A stretch of 64,000 bases of DNA from Aliitabrizicola sp041905595. GTDB taxonomy: Bacteria; Pseudomonadota; Alphaproteobacteria; Rhodobacterales; Rhodobacteraceae. The notes beneath the pieces are model-generated. The model did not search any database. It saw only the letters and a list, made by a program, of their open reading frames with translations, and was not told the DNA's origin. The position numbers and the translations under genes are program-made. Of the stretch, positions 37,291-46,121 are shown piece by piece (the first letter of the stretch is position 1; the number at the start of each line of letters is the position of its first letter). The stretch is taken from the NCBI GenBank assembly GCA_041905595.1, contig JAYRKT010000003.1, positions 1 to 64,000 on the forward strand. Reading direction: 5' to 3'.

Positions 37291-39201
37291 TCAGTCTGCG
37301 ATCCCTGAAACGCGCAGGTAGTCGAACTCGGCTGCGAAGCCCGTGCCTCCCGTTGCCACCAGTCCGATCCGGGCGTCGTCGCCCAGCCGATGCGTCCATG
37401 TTGCACCACGATCCCAGGTCTGCCCGTCGCGGCTCGTGAACGCGGTGAAGAGCGTTTCGGGACCGCGCCGCTGCACCGCGATGCGAAGCCAGGTCCAGTC
37501 CAGGCCCGGCGGCCCGGCGACGCTGTTGCCATAGCTCGGGTATTTCGGGGGTACGGGCGAGACCCCGCGCGCGAATTCGGTCTGCCAGGTGGTTTTCACC
37601 CGCGTGACCACGAGCTTGATGAAGTTGCCGCCGTCCCCAAGGATCGCGATCCCGGCCTCAAGCCCGTGTGGGCAACATTCCGGGCCGCGCGAGATGACGC
37701 GAAGGCGCGTCTCGACAAGGACATCGCCCGCAGGCAGCGTCCCGGCCAGAACCGGCACTGCATCTGCCGCCGTTCCAACCTTTCCACCCTGCGTGCCGAG
37801 CACAAGCACACCGTCCTTCAGCGACATTCTGCCTTCTCCAGCATCGCCCGAAGCCGACCAACTCGCCGGGAGGGTGGCGAAGTCGAACGCGTCCGACAGG
37901 GGCGAAAGGATCGCGCCGGGCTGAGGCTCTGCGACGGGAACGGGAATGCGGGCACGAAGGGAAAGTTGGTCCGGGCGCGCGGCAGGCGCGGTTTCCGGCC
38001 CGTCCGAGGGGCCGGCGCCCTGGTTCACCACCGGCCAGCCCTTTCTCCAGTCGAGCGCGTCCAGCATCAGCGCACGCTTCGTAAAGCCAACCATCCCGGC
38101 AAAGTAGGGATCGGCCTCGTCAACCGCGTGATACATCGTCCACCAGTTGCCGGCCCGGTCCCGAAAGACCGCGTTGTGGCCTGGGCCGATCCAGCGGTTG
38201 CCGTTCTGCACCAGAACGGGAGTTCCCCCGACGGTTTCGTCCAGCAGCGATGCGCCCTGCCGGTCGATGAACGGTCCCGTCGGGTTTGTCGAGCGGCCGA
38301 CGACCACGCTGTATCCGGTCTGCGGTCCGTTGCAGCAATTGGTCGCCGAGGCGAATAGGTAGTAGAAGTCATCGGTATGCACGACCTCGGCTCCCTCGAA
38401 GCTCCAGCGGTTGCCGATGGTGATCGGGACAGCGCTTTCAGCCGGAGCGGTCAGGGCGCCGTCCTCTCCCACCACAAGGTCCCGGCTTTCGATCCCGCCC
38501 GAAGCGCCGCCGTAGAAGATGTGATACCGGCCCGCCGTGTCGGAGAAGACTTCGGGATCAATCGTCCAGAAACTGGTCTTGCAGTTGCCGCCGGGTCTGC
38601 GAGGGGGGACGAGGGGGGCATCCGCTGCCTTCCACGGCCCCAGGGGGGTGTCACTGACTGCATAGCCGATCGACGAGCCCGGCCTGCAGTCCTGCCTGCT
38701 GCCCTGATCCTCGACCGTCGCCGTCATCGTGTTGAACAGGTAGAAGCGGTCGCCGATCCGCTCGACCTCGGGCGCCCAGAGGTCCGCCCCCGGCGCGAGC
38801 GAGGGCGGCAGCGGGGCGGCCGCCGTTGCTGGATCGTCGTCGAAGGCGTCGCCCGCATAGCGCCAATGGACCAGATCGTCAGAGCGGAACATCGGGATCT
38901 GGTGCCACCCCAGGGTCCCATGCCAGCGCCGCCCGCCGCCCCGGGCGACTTCATCGGCGCGGAGCGGCCCTCCGGTGCAGTAGAGGTACCAGGAAGGATC
39001 GCCATCCGGCCCCTGCAGGACATCCGGGTCCGAACAGTTCTCGACGGCCCCCAGTCCGGCGCTGACGACCGGAAGCGGGTTCGTGTAGGTTCCCGGCGAC
39101 GCGGCTTCATCAGCTCGGGCCGCCCCGACAAAAGCCACGGCAACAAGGGCGAGGATCGAGGTTGCCCAACCTCCCGTCACGATGGCGGATCGCGTGCTCA
39201 T
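37291..39201 (-). CDS. Exported glycoside hydrolase family 43 protein
   Basis: 636 aa. A signal peptide (about residues 1-31, ending VGAARA) exports it. Residues about 35-400 form the five-bladed GH43 propeller: NCSDPDVLQGPDG holds the general base Asp, FWTIDPEVFSDTAGRYHIFY the pKa-tuning Asp, and RWSFEGAEVVH the acid Glu. The remaining about 200 residues (FDFATLPASWSASGD to FDYLRVSG) are a beta-sandwich of the DUF1349/concanavalin type. Arabinan- or xylan-derived side chains are likely targets. A single gene; none of the operators of the cluster downstream is near it. Confidence 0.85.
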   Translation of the reverse strand: MSTRSAIVTGGWATSILALVAVAFVGAARADEAASPGTYTNPLPVVSAGLGAVENCSDPDVLQGPDGDPSWYLYCTGGPLRADEVARGGGRRWHGTLGWHQIPMFRSDDLVHWRYAGDAFDDDPATAAAPLPPSLAPGADLWAPEVERIGDRFYLFNTMTATVEDQGSRQDCRPGSSIGYAVSDTPLGPWKAADAPLVPPRRPGGNCKTSFWTIDPEVFSDTAGRYHIFYGGASGGIESRDLVVGEDGALTAPAESAVPITIGNRWSFEGAEVVHTDDFYYLFASATNCCNGPQTGYSVVVGRSTNPTGPFIDRQGASLLDETVGGTPVLVQNGNRWIGPGHNAVFRDRAGNWWTMYHAVDEADPYFAGMVGFTKRALMLDALDWRKGWPVVNQGAGPSDGPETAPAARPDQLSLRARIPVPVAEPQPGAILSPLSDAFDFATLPASWSASGDAGEGRMSLKDGVLVLGTQGGKVGTAADAVPVLAGTLPAGDVLVETRLRVISRGPECCPHGLEAGIAILGDGGNFIKLVVTRVKTTWQTEFARGVSPVPPKYPSYGNSVAGPPGLDWTWLRIAVQRRGPETLFTAFTSRDGQTWDRGATWTHRLGDDARIGLVATGGTGFAAEFDYLRVSGIAD

Positions 39202-39560
39202 TCCATTTCGGGGCAGGACAGCGGCCACCGCCACGGCCGGGCTTTGGCGAAGAGGCGGAAATCTGCAAGTATCACGGCCTTTGGCCTCCGCTGTGTCTGC
39301 CAGTTGGCCGTGCCATTCATCTGTCAGTCCGGACCCGGAACATCCGCCAGCCGCGATTTTGTTGCTGTCCGAGGCATTCTTGGCCGATGCCGGCTCTCGG
39401 GCAAGGGAAAACCGGAACAGGTGCAGATTGTCCGTTTACCGATTGCATCCCCGACTGGTCAGCGTGACCGGGGCGCGGCAATTCTCCATTCGAGATGCAG
39501 ATATGCAAGCGGCGGCCTCAACGCTAGGATCGCCGCGCACCAGATTCAGGGGAGCATATC
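39202..39560. other. 359-nt divergent intergenic region
   Basis: It separates the GH43 gene (minus) from the DUF1254 gene (plus). Apart from the GGGGAG ribosome binding site at 39549-39554 I see no RNA gene, strong promoter pair, repeat or convincing small open frame. It must hold promoters for both genes. Confidence 0.6.
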
Positions 39561-41204
39561 TTGGTACGTGTAACGTTTGAGAAACGCCATCGGCCGGCAC
39601 TTGGTGCGTGGGCCCTGGCAGGGACTTTGGCCGCGTCGGCGGCGGCGGCGCAGGCAGAGGTTCCGGCTTCTGTCGTCGATTCTCTGGGCGCGCCGGCCAG
39701 GATCGAGACAGGTCTGGGGGAGCTAGCCTTCAAGGACGGTGTGCCGACGGATGAGACGGCCCGGAAAACCTTCGACATGCTGGATTTCACCCAGGCGCTC
39801 AATGTCTATAACAACAGCTTCCGCGGCGCCTCGGCCCTTGCGATCGTCAAGGGATTTGAAGGCATCGGCGCAATGCCGGGCGACGTCGTCATCTTTGAAA
39901 AGTTCATGGATGCGCATTCGCTGTTCCTGACCGCCAATGCCGACACGGTCTACTACCTGACCGGCCTCGACCTGAGCAAAGGCCCGGTTGTCGTCGAGCA
40001 GCCTCCGGGCGCGGTCGGCACGATCAACGACATGTGGTTTTCGTGGATCATCGACATCGGTGGCCCGGGACCGGATCGTGGCCTTGGCGGCAAGTACCTG
40101 ATCGTCGGGCCCGACTATGACGGCCCCCTGCCGGAAGGCGGCTATTTCGTCGCCCATTCCAAGACCAACCTCGCCCTCTATGCCGCCCGGGCCTATCTCG
40201 TCGACGGCAAGCCGGAACCGGCGGTCGAGAACATCAAGAAGACGATGAAGGTCTATCCCTACCAGCCGGGTTCCTACGGAACGAGCATTGCCGAGGCGCT
40301 TGACGGACCCGTGCGGATCGCCGGAGAGCCGAAGATCCCGGAGATGAAGTTCATCGACGGCAGCGGCCTGTCGGTCAACACGATCCCTCCGAGCGACTAC
40401 ACTTTCTTCGAGATGCTCAACGAGAACGTGCAGAGCGAACCCGCGACCAGCTACGATGTCGAGCTCGCCGGCCAGCTTGCCGCGATCGGCATCGTCCACG
40501 GCAAGCCGTTCAATCCCGACGCGCGCATGAAGAAGATCCTGACCGACGCCGCGGCCTTCGGTCAGGCGACCGGACGCGCGCTCAACTGGAACTACGCGCT
40601 GAAGCATCCGGACTGGGCCTATTACGAGGGCTCGCAATGGGGAACGATGCTGTGGGAAGGCGGCGCCAACTTCGAAACGCCGCCGCCGCTCTTCGAAGAG
40701 GGGATGTTCAAGCCGCTGCCGCCGACCGGGGCGCGGACGCTCGATTCCCGTACGGCCTTCTACTACGGCTATACGCTCGACTCGCCGGGCATGATCATGC
40801 GGATCCCGGGCGTCGGCTCGCAGTATCTGATGGGCTTTGCGGATGCCGACGGTAAGCCCTTCGACGGCGCCAAGACCTACAAGGTCGTGCTGCCGCCGAA
40901 GATCCCGGCCGAGGCTTTCTGGTCGCTCACGCTCTACGACAACCAGACCCGATCGATGCTGCTGACGCCGCAGAACTATCCACGTGCCGGAAGCCAGAAC
41001 TACCCGTCGCCGGCCGCCGAAGCGGCAGCCGATGGCACGACGACCATCTGGTTCGGCCCGAAGCAGCCCGAGGGAGTGGCGCGCGGCAACTGGATCCAGA
41101 CCGACCCCGACAAGGGCTGGTTCACGATCCTGCGCCTTTACAGCCCGCTTCCGTCGTTCTTCGACAAGAGCTGGCGCATCGGTGAGATCGAACAGGTCAA
41201 GTAA
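39561..41204 (+). CDS. Exported DUF1254/DUF1214 protein
   Basis: 547 aa. A signal peptide ends at AAAAQA. The N-terminal half (ALNVYNNSFRGASALAIVKG, ANADTVYYLTGLDLSKGPVVVEQP, DMWFSWIIDIGGPGPDRGLG) is DUF1254. The C-terminal half (PAEAFWSLTLYDNQTRSMLL, WIQTDPDKGWFTILRLYSPL) is DUF1214, the usual fusion. Molecular activity is unknown. The start is TTG at 39561, supported by GGGGAG 6 nt upstream and by the signal peptide. It is followed by a strong terminator. Confidence 0.85.
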   Translation: MVRVTFEKRHRPALGAWALAGTLAASAAAAQAEVPASVVDSLGAPARIETGLGELAFKDGVPTDETARKTFDMLDFTQALNVYNNSFRGASALAIVKGFEGIGAMPGDVVIFEKFMDAHSLFLTANADTVYYLTGLDLSKGPVVVEQPPGAVGTINDMWFSWIIDIGGPGPDRGLGGKYLIVGPDYDGPLPEGGYFVAHSKTNLALYAARAYLVDGKPEPAVENIKKTMKVYPYQPGSYGTSIAEALDGPVRIAGEPKIPEMKFIDGSGLSVNTIPPSDYTFFEMLNENVQSEPATSYDVELAGQLAAIGIVHGKPFNPDARMKKILTDAAAFGQATGRALNWNYALKHPDWAYYEGSQWGTMLWEGGANFETPPPLFEEGMFKPLPPTGARTLDSRTAFYYGYTLDSPGMIMRIPGVGSQYLMGFADADGKPFDGAKTYKVVLPPKIPAEAFWSLTLYDNQTRSMLLTPQNYPRAGSQNYPSPAAEAAADGTTTIWFGPKQPEGVARGNWIQTDPDKGWFTILRLYSPLPSFFDKSWRIGEIEQVK

Positions 41205-41238
41205 GGCCTGACGGGCCTCCGCCCGGGATCCGAAATGA

Positions 41239-41277
41239 TGAAACCGGGCAGGCCAATTCCTGGCTTGCCCGGTTTGC
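41239..41277. terminator. Bidirectional terminator
   Basis: A 14-bp stem with one G-T pair (AAACCGGGCAGGCC at 41241-41254 and GGCTTGCCCGGTTT at 41262-41275, 7-nt loop) ends in T on both strands. It serves the DUF1254 gene and the convergent fucose-pathway operon. Confidence 0.85.
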
Positions 41278-41317
41278 TGCCAGCCCGGACCTCCGGGATC
41301 CTGGGCCTCTGACGGGG

Positions 41318-42166
41318 TCAGTCCGCCGCGCGTGTTACCTGACGCTGTTCGCCCAGGCCCTCGATGCCGAGGGTCATCACCTGTCCCGGCTTCAGATAGA
41401 CGGGCTCCGGCTTCCGGCCCATGCCGACGCCGGGCGGGGTCCCGGTCGAGATGATGTCGCCGGGCTGCAGCGACATGAACTGGCTGATGTAATGGACAAG
41501 GTGGCGCACGCCGTAGACCATCGTCCTGGTCGAGCCATCCTGGCATTTCTGCCCGTCGACCTCGAGCCACATCTTCAGGTTCTGCGGATCGGGAACCTCG
41601 TCGGCGGTTACCAGCCACGGGCCGGTCGGGCCGAAGGTATCGGCGGACTTGCCCTTGACCCATTGCCCGGCGCGCTCGATCTGGAAGGCCCGTTCGGAGA
41701 CGTCATTGATGACGCAGTAGCCCGCGACATGGTCAAGCGCATCGGCTTCGTCGATGTAGACGCCGCCCTTGCCGATGACCACACCCAGCTCGACCTCCCA
41801 GTCGGTCTTGACCGAGTTGCGCGGGATGATGACGTCGTCATTCGGTCCGCAGATAGCCGAGGTGGCCTTCATGAACAGAACCGGCTCCGGCGGCACCGGC
41901 AGGTTCGACTCGGCGGCGTGGTCGGCGTAGTTCAGGCCGACGCAGATGAACTTGCCAACGCGGCCGACACAGGGCCCGAGCCGCGGTGAGCCAGTGACGA
42001 CCGGCAGGCTTTCCGGATTGATGGCCCGGATCCGCGCCAACCCCTCGGGCGTCAGCGTCTCGCCGGAAATGTCCGGTACATGGGCGGACAGGTCGCGCAG
42101 ATAGCCTCTGGCATCCAGAATCCCGGGTTTCTCGGCCCCGACAGGGCCATAGCGAAAGAGTTTCAT
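41318..42166 (-). CDS. FAH-family hydrolase, probable 2,4-diketo-3-deoxy-L-fuconate hydrolase
   Basis: 282 aa. The fumarylacetoacetate hydrolase fold is shown by FICVGLNYADHAAESNLPVP, the metal acidic triad around DWEVELGVVIGKGG, YCVINDVSERAFQ, and ISTGTPPGVGMG. In non-phosphorylative L-fucose/L-rhamnose pathways this enzyme splits the diketo acid to pyruvate and lactate. It lies 8 nt behind the SDR gene and 3' in the operon UxaA-SDR-FAH, which supports that role. Substrate assignment is by context. Confidence 0.85.
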   Translation of the reverse strand: MKLFRYGPVGAEKPGILDARGYLRDLSAHVPDISGETLTPEGLARIRAINPESLPVVTGSPRLGPCVGRVGKFICVGLNYADHAAESNLPVPPEPVLFMKATSAICGPNDDVIIPRNSVKTDWEVELGVVIGKGGVYIDEADALDHVAGYCVINDVSERAFQIERAGQWVKGKSADTFGPTGPWLVTADEVPDPQNLKMWLEVDGQKCQDGSTRTMVYGVRHLVHYISQFMSLQPGDIISTGTPPGVGMGRKPEPVYLKPGQVMTLGIEGLGEQRQVTRAAD

Positions 42167-42174
42167 GCTTTACC

Positions 42175-42909
42175 TCAGGTATTGGTCCAGCCGCCGTCGA
42201 TGGCGATGGCCTGGCCGGTGACAAAAGCACTTTCATCGCTTGCCAGGTAGACCGCAAGGGCGGCGATCTCGTCTGCCCGACCCAGCCGGCCCATGGGCTG
42301 GCGGGCGACGAAGGCCTTGTGTGCCGCTTCGTAATCGCCGGTCGCGGCGAGGCGGCCGCGCAGCGACGGGCTGTCGACGGTGCCGGGGCAGATCGCGTTG
42401 CAGCGGATGCCACGGGTGACGAAATCGGCCGCGACCGACTTGGTCAGGCCGATCGTGGCCGCCTTGGTGACGCCGTAGACGAAGCGGTTCGGCGCCGCGA
42501 TCAGCGAGGACACGGCCGAGGCGATGTTGATGATCGACCCGCCGCCGTTCTCCAGCATCGCCGGCAGGAAGGCCTTGGTGACGCGATACAACGCCCGGGT
42601 GTTGAGGTTCACCGAGAAGTCGAATGCGGCGTCGTCGCAATCGAGGATCGTCCCGCTATGAACGAAGCCCGCGCAGTTGAACAGGATGTCGACGGCGCCG
42701 ACCCGCGCCGCCATGGCGGCGACCGCAGCGGCATCGGTCACGTCGAAGACATGCGTTTCAACGCCGTCGTCCTTCAGCGGGCGAAGAGCCTCGGCCGAGA
42801 TGTCGGTGGCGATCACCCGCGCGCCTTCCGCCGCGAAGGCCTGGACGGTGGCAAGCCCGATCCCGGCGCCAGAGGCGGTGCAAAAGGCGGTTTTTCCCTT
42901 CAGTCTCAC
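42175..42909 (-). CDS. Short-chain dehydrogenase, probable 2-keto-3-deoxy-L-fuconate dehydrogenase
   Basis: 244 aa. NAD-binding TASGAGIGLATVQAFAAEGA, NCAG (NNAG variant), catalytic Ser in IASAVSS and the YGVTKAA Tyr-Lys pair, and PGTVDSPSLRGR are all present. The sequence is of the classical SDR type used to oxidise 2-keto-3-deoxy-L-fuconate at C4 before hydrolysis. It lies 10 nt behind the UxaA gene and 8 nt before the FAH gene. Assignment rests on family plus operon. Confidence 0.85.
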   Translation of the reverse strand: MRLKGKTAFCTASGAGIGLATVQAFAAEGARVIATDISAEALRPLKDDGVETHVFDVTDAAAVAAMAARVGAVDILFNCAGFVHSGTILDCDDAAFDFSVNLNTRALYRVTKAFLPAMLENGGGSIINIASAVSSLIAAPNRFVYGVTKAATIGLTKSVAADFVTRGIRCNAICPGTVDSPSLRGRLAATGDYEAAHKAFVARQPMGRLGRADEIAALAVYLASDESAFVTGQAIAIDGGWTNT

Positions 42910-42919
42910 GGCGTTCTCC

Positions 42920-44458
42920 CTACATCACCGCGCCCATGGCCCAGGGCACGAATTCCGCGCCGCCAAAGCCGAGCTCTTCCGATTTCGTCTTTTCCCCGGA
43001 AGCGACCCGGAGGAAAAGTTCAAATATTTCTTGCCCCTTTGCCTCGATGCTCACACCATCTGTGATGATGTCGCCGCAATTGATGTCCATGTCTTCGGAC
43101 ATACGGGCATACATTTCGGAATTGGTGGCAAGCTTGATGCAGGGTGTGGGCTTGTAGCCTGAAACGGATCCGCGCCCGGTTGTAAACGCGATCAGGTTTG
43201 CGCCCGAGGCGATCTGGCCGGTGACCGAGGTCGGATCATAACCGGGGCTGTCCATGAAGACGAAGCCATGCTCGGTGATCGGCTCGGCGAATTTGTAGAC
43301 CTGCGTCAGTGGTGCTGCGCCGCCCTTGGCGACGGCGCCAAGGGACTTCTCAAGAATGGTCGTCAATCCGCCTTTCTTGTTTCCTGGAGAGGGGTTGTTG
43401 TCCATTTCTCCACCGTTGCGCGAGGTGTAGTCCTCCCACCAGCGGATGCGTTCGACGATCTTCTGGCCGACTTCGGGCGTGACGGCGCGGCGGGTCAGAA
43501 GATGCTCGGCGCCATAGATCTCGGAGGTTTCGGACAGGATCGTTGTGCCGCCATGGGCGACAAGAAGGTCGGAGGCATAGCCCAGGGCCGGGTTGGCGGT
43601 AATCCCGGAATATCCATCAGAACCACCGCATTGCAGGCCGATCATCAAGTGCTCCACGCCCGCGGGACTGCGGACGGCCTTGTTGGCCTCTTCCGCCATC
43701 TCGCGCAGGATCGAAAGGCCGCGTTCGATGGTTTTCCGCGTGCCGCCGGTCTGCTGGATCGTCATGTAGCGGAAGCTTCCCGTCTCCTTCATCCGGGCGC
43801 GGCCCACCAGATCGGGGATCTGCATGACCTCGCAGCCCAGGCCGACCAGCAGGATCGCCGCGAAGTTCGGGTTGCGGGCATAACCGGCGAGGGTGCGGAA
43901 CAGCGTATCATAACCCTCGTCCTTGCCCGACATGCCGCAGCCAGTGCCATGGACGATCGGCACCACGCCATCGACATTCGGATAGTCAGCCAGCCAGCCT
44001 TCGCGCTCCACGGCCTCGGCGATGAAGCGGGCGACCGAACCGGAGCAATTCACCGAGGTCAGGATGCCGATGTAGTTGCGTGTGCCCACCGTCCCGTCGG
44101 CGCGGTGATAGCCCAGGAAGGTCCGCGTTTCGGTCGGAACGGGCACGGGGCGGACTTCGGTCGAAAAGGCGAAGTCCTGCTCGTGTGCGCCCATGCCGAG
44201 GTTGTGGGTATGAACGTGTTCGCCCGCCGCGATCGGCCGGGTGGCGACCCCGATGATCTGGCCATAGCGCAGGACGTTTTCACCTTCGGCGATCGGTCGG
44301 GTGGCAATCTTGTGCCCGCGCGAGATCGGCCCGGCCAGCGGCGCGCCGACTTCGGCCACCGTCACGCCCGAGCCCAGATCACGCAGCGCGATCACCACGT
44401 TGTCCTCGGGAGAAAGCCGGATTATGTCAGAAGAGACGGGGGACGCGGTGATGGTCAT
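42920..44458 (-). CDS. UxaA-family dehydratase, probable L-fuconate dehydratase
   Basis: 512 aa. An N-terminal SAF domain (residues about 10-100, HKIATRPIAEGENVLRYGQI) is joined to the large catalytic UxaA domain (TVGTRNYIGILTSVNCSGSV, HGTGCGMSG, GLQCGGSDGYSGITANPALG, MDINCGDIITDG) with several conserved cysteines for an iron centre. Known members dehydrate altronate or galactarate. In the Campylobacter jejuni fucose locus split UxaA proteins take the dehydratase place. No enolase-type fuconate dehydratase is in the window, so this protein should fill that step. It is the first gene of its operon. Confidence 0.85.
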   Translation of the reverse strand: MTITASPVSSDIIRLSPEDNVVIALRDLGSGVTVAEVGAPLAGPISRGHKIATRPIAEGENVLRYGQIIGVATRPIAAGEHVHTHNLGMGAHEQDFAFSTEVRPVPVPTETRTFLGYHRADGTVGTRNYIGILTSVNCSGSVARFIAEAVEREGWLADYPNVDGVVPIVHGTGCGMSGKDEGYDTLFRTLAGYARNPNFAAILLVGLGCEVMQIPDLVGRARMKETGSFRYMTIQQTGGTRKTIERGLSILREMAEEANKAVRSPAGVEHLMIGLQCGGSDGYSGITANPALGYASDLLVAHGGTTILSETSEIYGAEHLLTRRAVTPEVGQKIVERIRWWEDYTSRNGGEMDNNPSPGNKKGGLTTILEKSLGAVAKGGAAPLTQVYKFAEPITEHGFVFMDSPGYDPTSVTGQIASGANLIAFTTGRGSVSGYKPTPCIKLATNSEMYARMSEDMDINCGDIITDGVSIEAKGQEIFELFLRVASGEKTKSEELGFGGAEFVPWAMGAVM

Positions 44459-44507
44459 CTTTGGTTTGTCCCGGGAGTTTGGGCGAGTCCTGGCGCGGCG
44501 GCAGGGC

Positions 44508-44547
44508 TTGACAGTAGGGGCCGAGGGGCTAACATGTTAGCATGCTA
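44508..44547 (+). promoter_or_regulatory. Promoter of the GntR gene with operator site 1
   Basis: TTGACA (44508-44513), 16 nt, TAACAT (44530-44535) form a promoter. CTAACATGTTAGCATGCTA (44529-44547) is the first of three related sites (others at 47170-47188 and 54610-54628). It covers the -10 box and the ATG at 44542. The predicted transcript start coincides with that ATG, so the message may be leaderless. The site also faces the divergent UxaA operon. Confidence 0.65.
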
Positions 44548-45288
44548 CCCGTGAATGATCCTGAGACGCAAGAGGCAATCCCGCCGGAAGCGTTGCTGAC
44601 GCCCCTGTCGGCCTTCGAGGGCTCTTTGGGCCAGAAGGTCTATCTGTCGCTCAAGCAAGCCATCCTCGCGCTGGTGTTCCGGCCAGGCGAGGCGCTGCGC
44701 AAGCCCGAGATCTGCGACCGTCTGGGGGTGTCCCGCTCACCGGTCTCCGAAGCGGTTGCACGGCTCGCGGGCGAGGGGTTGGTCGAGGTCGTCCCGCAGG
44801 CCGGGACCTTCGTCGCCCGCTTTTCCATGCAGGAAATCCGCGAGGGCGCCTTCCTGCGCGAGGCGCTGGAACTTGCCGCTGTCGAAATGGTCGCCAAGAC
44901 CATCACTGACGAGCAAATTGCGCTTCTTAAGCGGAACCTGCGGGTGCAGGAGGTGCTGGTCGCCGACGGAGATCAGGCCGGGTTCTACCAGATGGACAGC
45001 CAGATGCATGAGCTGATCCTGTCCTTTACGGGCTATCGCCGTCTGGCCCCCATCGCCGAAACCCTCTGGGTCCAGGTCAATCGGGCCCGCCAGCTGGTCC
45101 TGCCGCGGCCGGGTCGGCTGCAGGCGACGATCAAGGAACACAAGGCGATCATTGCCGCGCTCGAGGCGCGCGAGCCCTATGGCGCCCGGGCAGCCACCCG
45201 GACCCACTTGCGTCAGCTCATCAGCCTGCTGGAAGAGACGGCAAAGCAGAAGCCCGAACTCTTCGCCGATCCGGTTCAGAAACCGTAG
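44542..45288 (+). CDS. GntR-family regulator (FadR/FCD type) of the sugar cluster
   Basis: 248 aa. An N-terminal winged helix (VYLSLKQAILALVFRPGEAL, EICDRLGVSRSPVSEAVARL, GLVEVVPQAGTFVARF) is followed by an all-helical FCD effector domain (ALELAAVEMV, YQMDSQMHELIL with metal-binding Asp/His, and EHKAIIAALEAREP). FCD regulators usually bind sugar acids or their lactones. It is divergent from the UxaA operon and its 3' end overlaps the lactonase gene by 13 nt, convergently. Three copies of one palindrome-like site in the cluster are its likely targets. The start codon lies in the operator; GTG at 44551 is the alternative. Confidence 0.9.
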   Translation: MLPVNDPETQEAIPPEALLTPLSAFEGSLGQKVYLSLKQAILALVFRPGEALRKPEICDRLGVSRSPVSEAVARLAGEGLVEVVPQAGTFVARFSMQEIREGAFLREALELAAVEMVAKTITDEQIALLKRNLRVQEVLVADGDQAGFYQMDSQMHELILSFTGYRRLAPIAETLWVQVNRARQLVLPRPGRLQATIKEHKAIIAALEAREPYGARAATRTHLRQLISLLEETAKQKPELFADPVQKP

Positions 45289-46115
45289 AACTCGGCCGCG
45301 GTGCCGCCGAAGATCCGGTCCCGCGCAGACTGCGGCAGATGCGCTGTCAGATCCAGCGCCGCCTTGCGCCACCCGGCATAGCTTGAGGCCAGAAGGCAGA
45401 CTGGCCAATCTGATCCCCACATCACCCGTTCCGGTCCGAAAACCGAAATGATGTGATCAACATAGGGCTTGAGATCCTGCACGGTCCAGTCGGGCCGGGC
45501 CTCGGTGACCAGCGCCGAAAACTTGCAGAAGGCTCCGGTTTCCCCGGCAAGGCGGGCCATCCCCTCGGCCCAATTGGCAAAGGCCGCCGGGGAAGGATCG
45601 CGGATCTGCGGCTTCATGCAGTGGTCGATCACCACGCGCATCCCGGGATAACGCCGGAGCAGCGCAAGGAAATGCCCGAGATGGCGCGGAAAGCCGAGCG
45701 CATCGAAGGTCAGGCCGTTCTCGATCACGGCGCGGTAGCCCCATTGCACCTCGTCCCGATGCATCCAGGCGTCGTCGGGCAGGTCCTGGATCATCGGGCG
45801 CACGCCTATGAACTTCGGATGCCCGGCCAGTCGCCGCAGCACGGCCGCGTCACCGGGGCGGTCGAAATCCACCCAGCCGACCACGCCCGCGACCGTGTCG
45901 CCTGCATCGGCGAGACCCAGCATGTATTCAGTCTCGTCCACCGTCGGGGCCGCCTGCACCAGGACCGTCCGCTCCACCCCGGCCTGGGACAGCAGCGGTG
46001 CGAGGTCGGCCGGGCCCCAGACCCGGTTGAGCGTGGCATTGTCCTTGGGCATCCAGCCGTAGTCGCCGCGGCCGGGGTTCCAGAAATGCTGATGGGCGTC
46101 GATCTGCATGGTCAT
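45276..46115 (-). CDS. Amidohydrolase, probable L-fuconolactonase
   Basis: 279 aa. COG3618-type lactonase: IDAHQHFWNPGRGDYGWM at the N-terminus, GVRPMIQDLPDD, VVIDHCMKPQI, CKFSALVTEA and WGSDWPVCLL with the terminal Asp. Members open L-fucono- or L-rhamnono-1,4-lactones. It follows the aldo/keto reductase gene by 6 nt, matching the order of reactions. Two ATG codons (46115 and 46109) are possible starts. Confidence 0.88.
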   Translation of the reverse strand: MTMQIDAHQHFWNPGRGDYGWMPKDNATLNRVWGPADLAPLLSQAGVERTVLVQAAPTVDETEYMLGLADAGDTVAGVVGWVDFDRPGDAAVLRRLAGHPKFIGVRPMIQDLPDDAWMHRDEVQWGYRAVIENGLTFDALGFPRHLGHFLALLRRYPGMRVVIDHCMKPQIRDPSPAAFANWAEGMARLAGETGAFCKFSALVTEARPDWTVQDLKPYVDHIISVFGPERVMWGSDWPVCLLASSYAGWRKAALDLTAHLPQSARDRIFGGTAAEFYGF

Positions 46116-46121
46116 GCCCGC

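Noticed and set aside
37291..41204. GH43 and DUF1254 genes as members of the fucose regulon
   Set aside because: No operator copy lies near them and a strong terminator separates them from the cluster.
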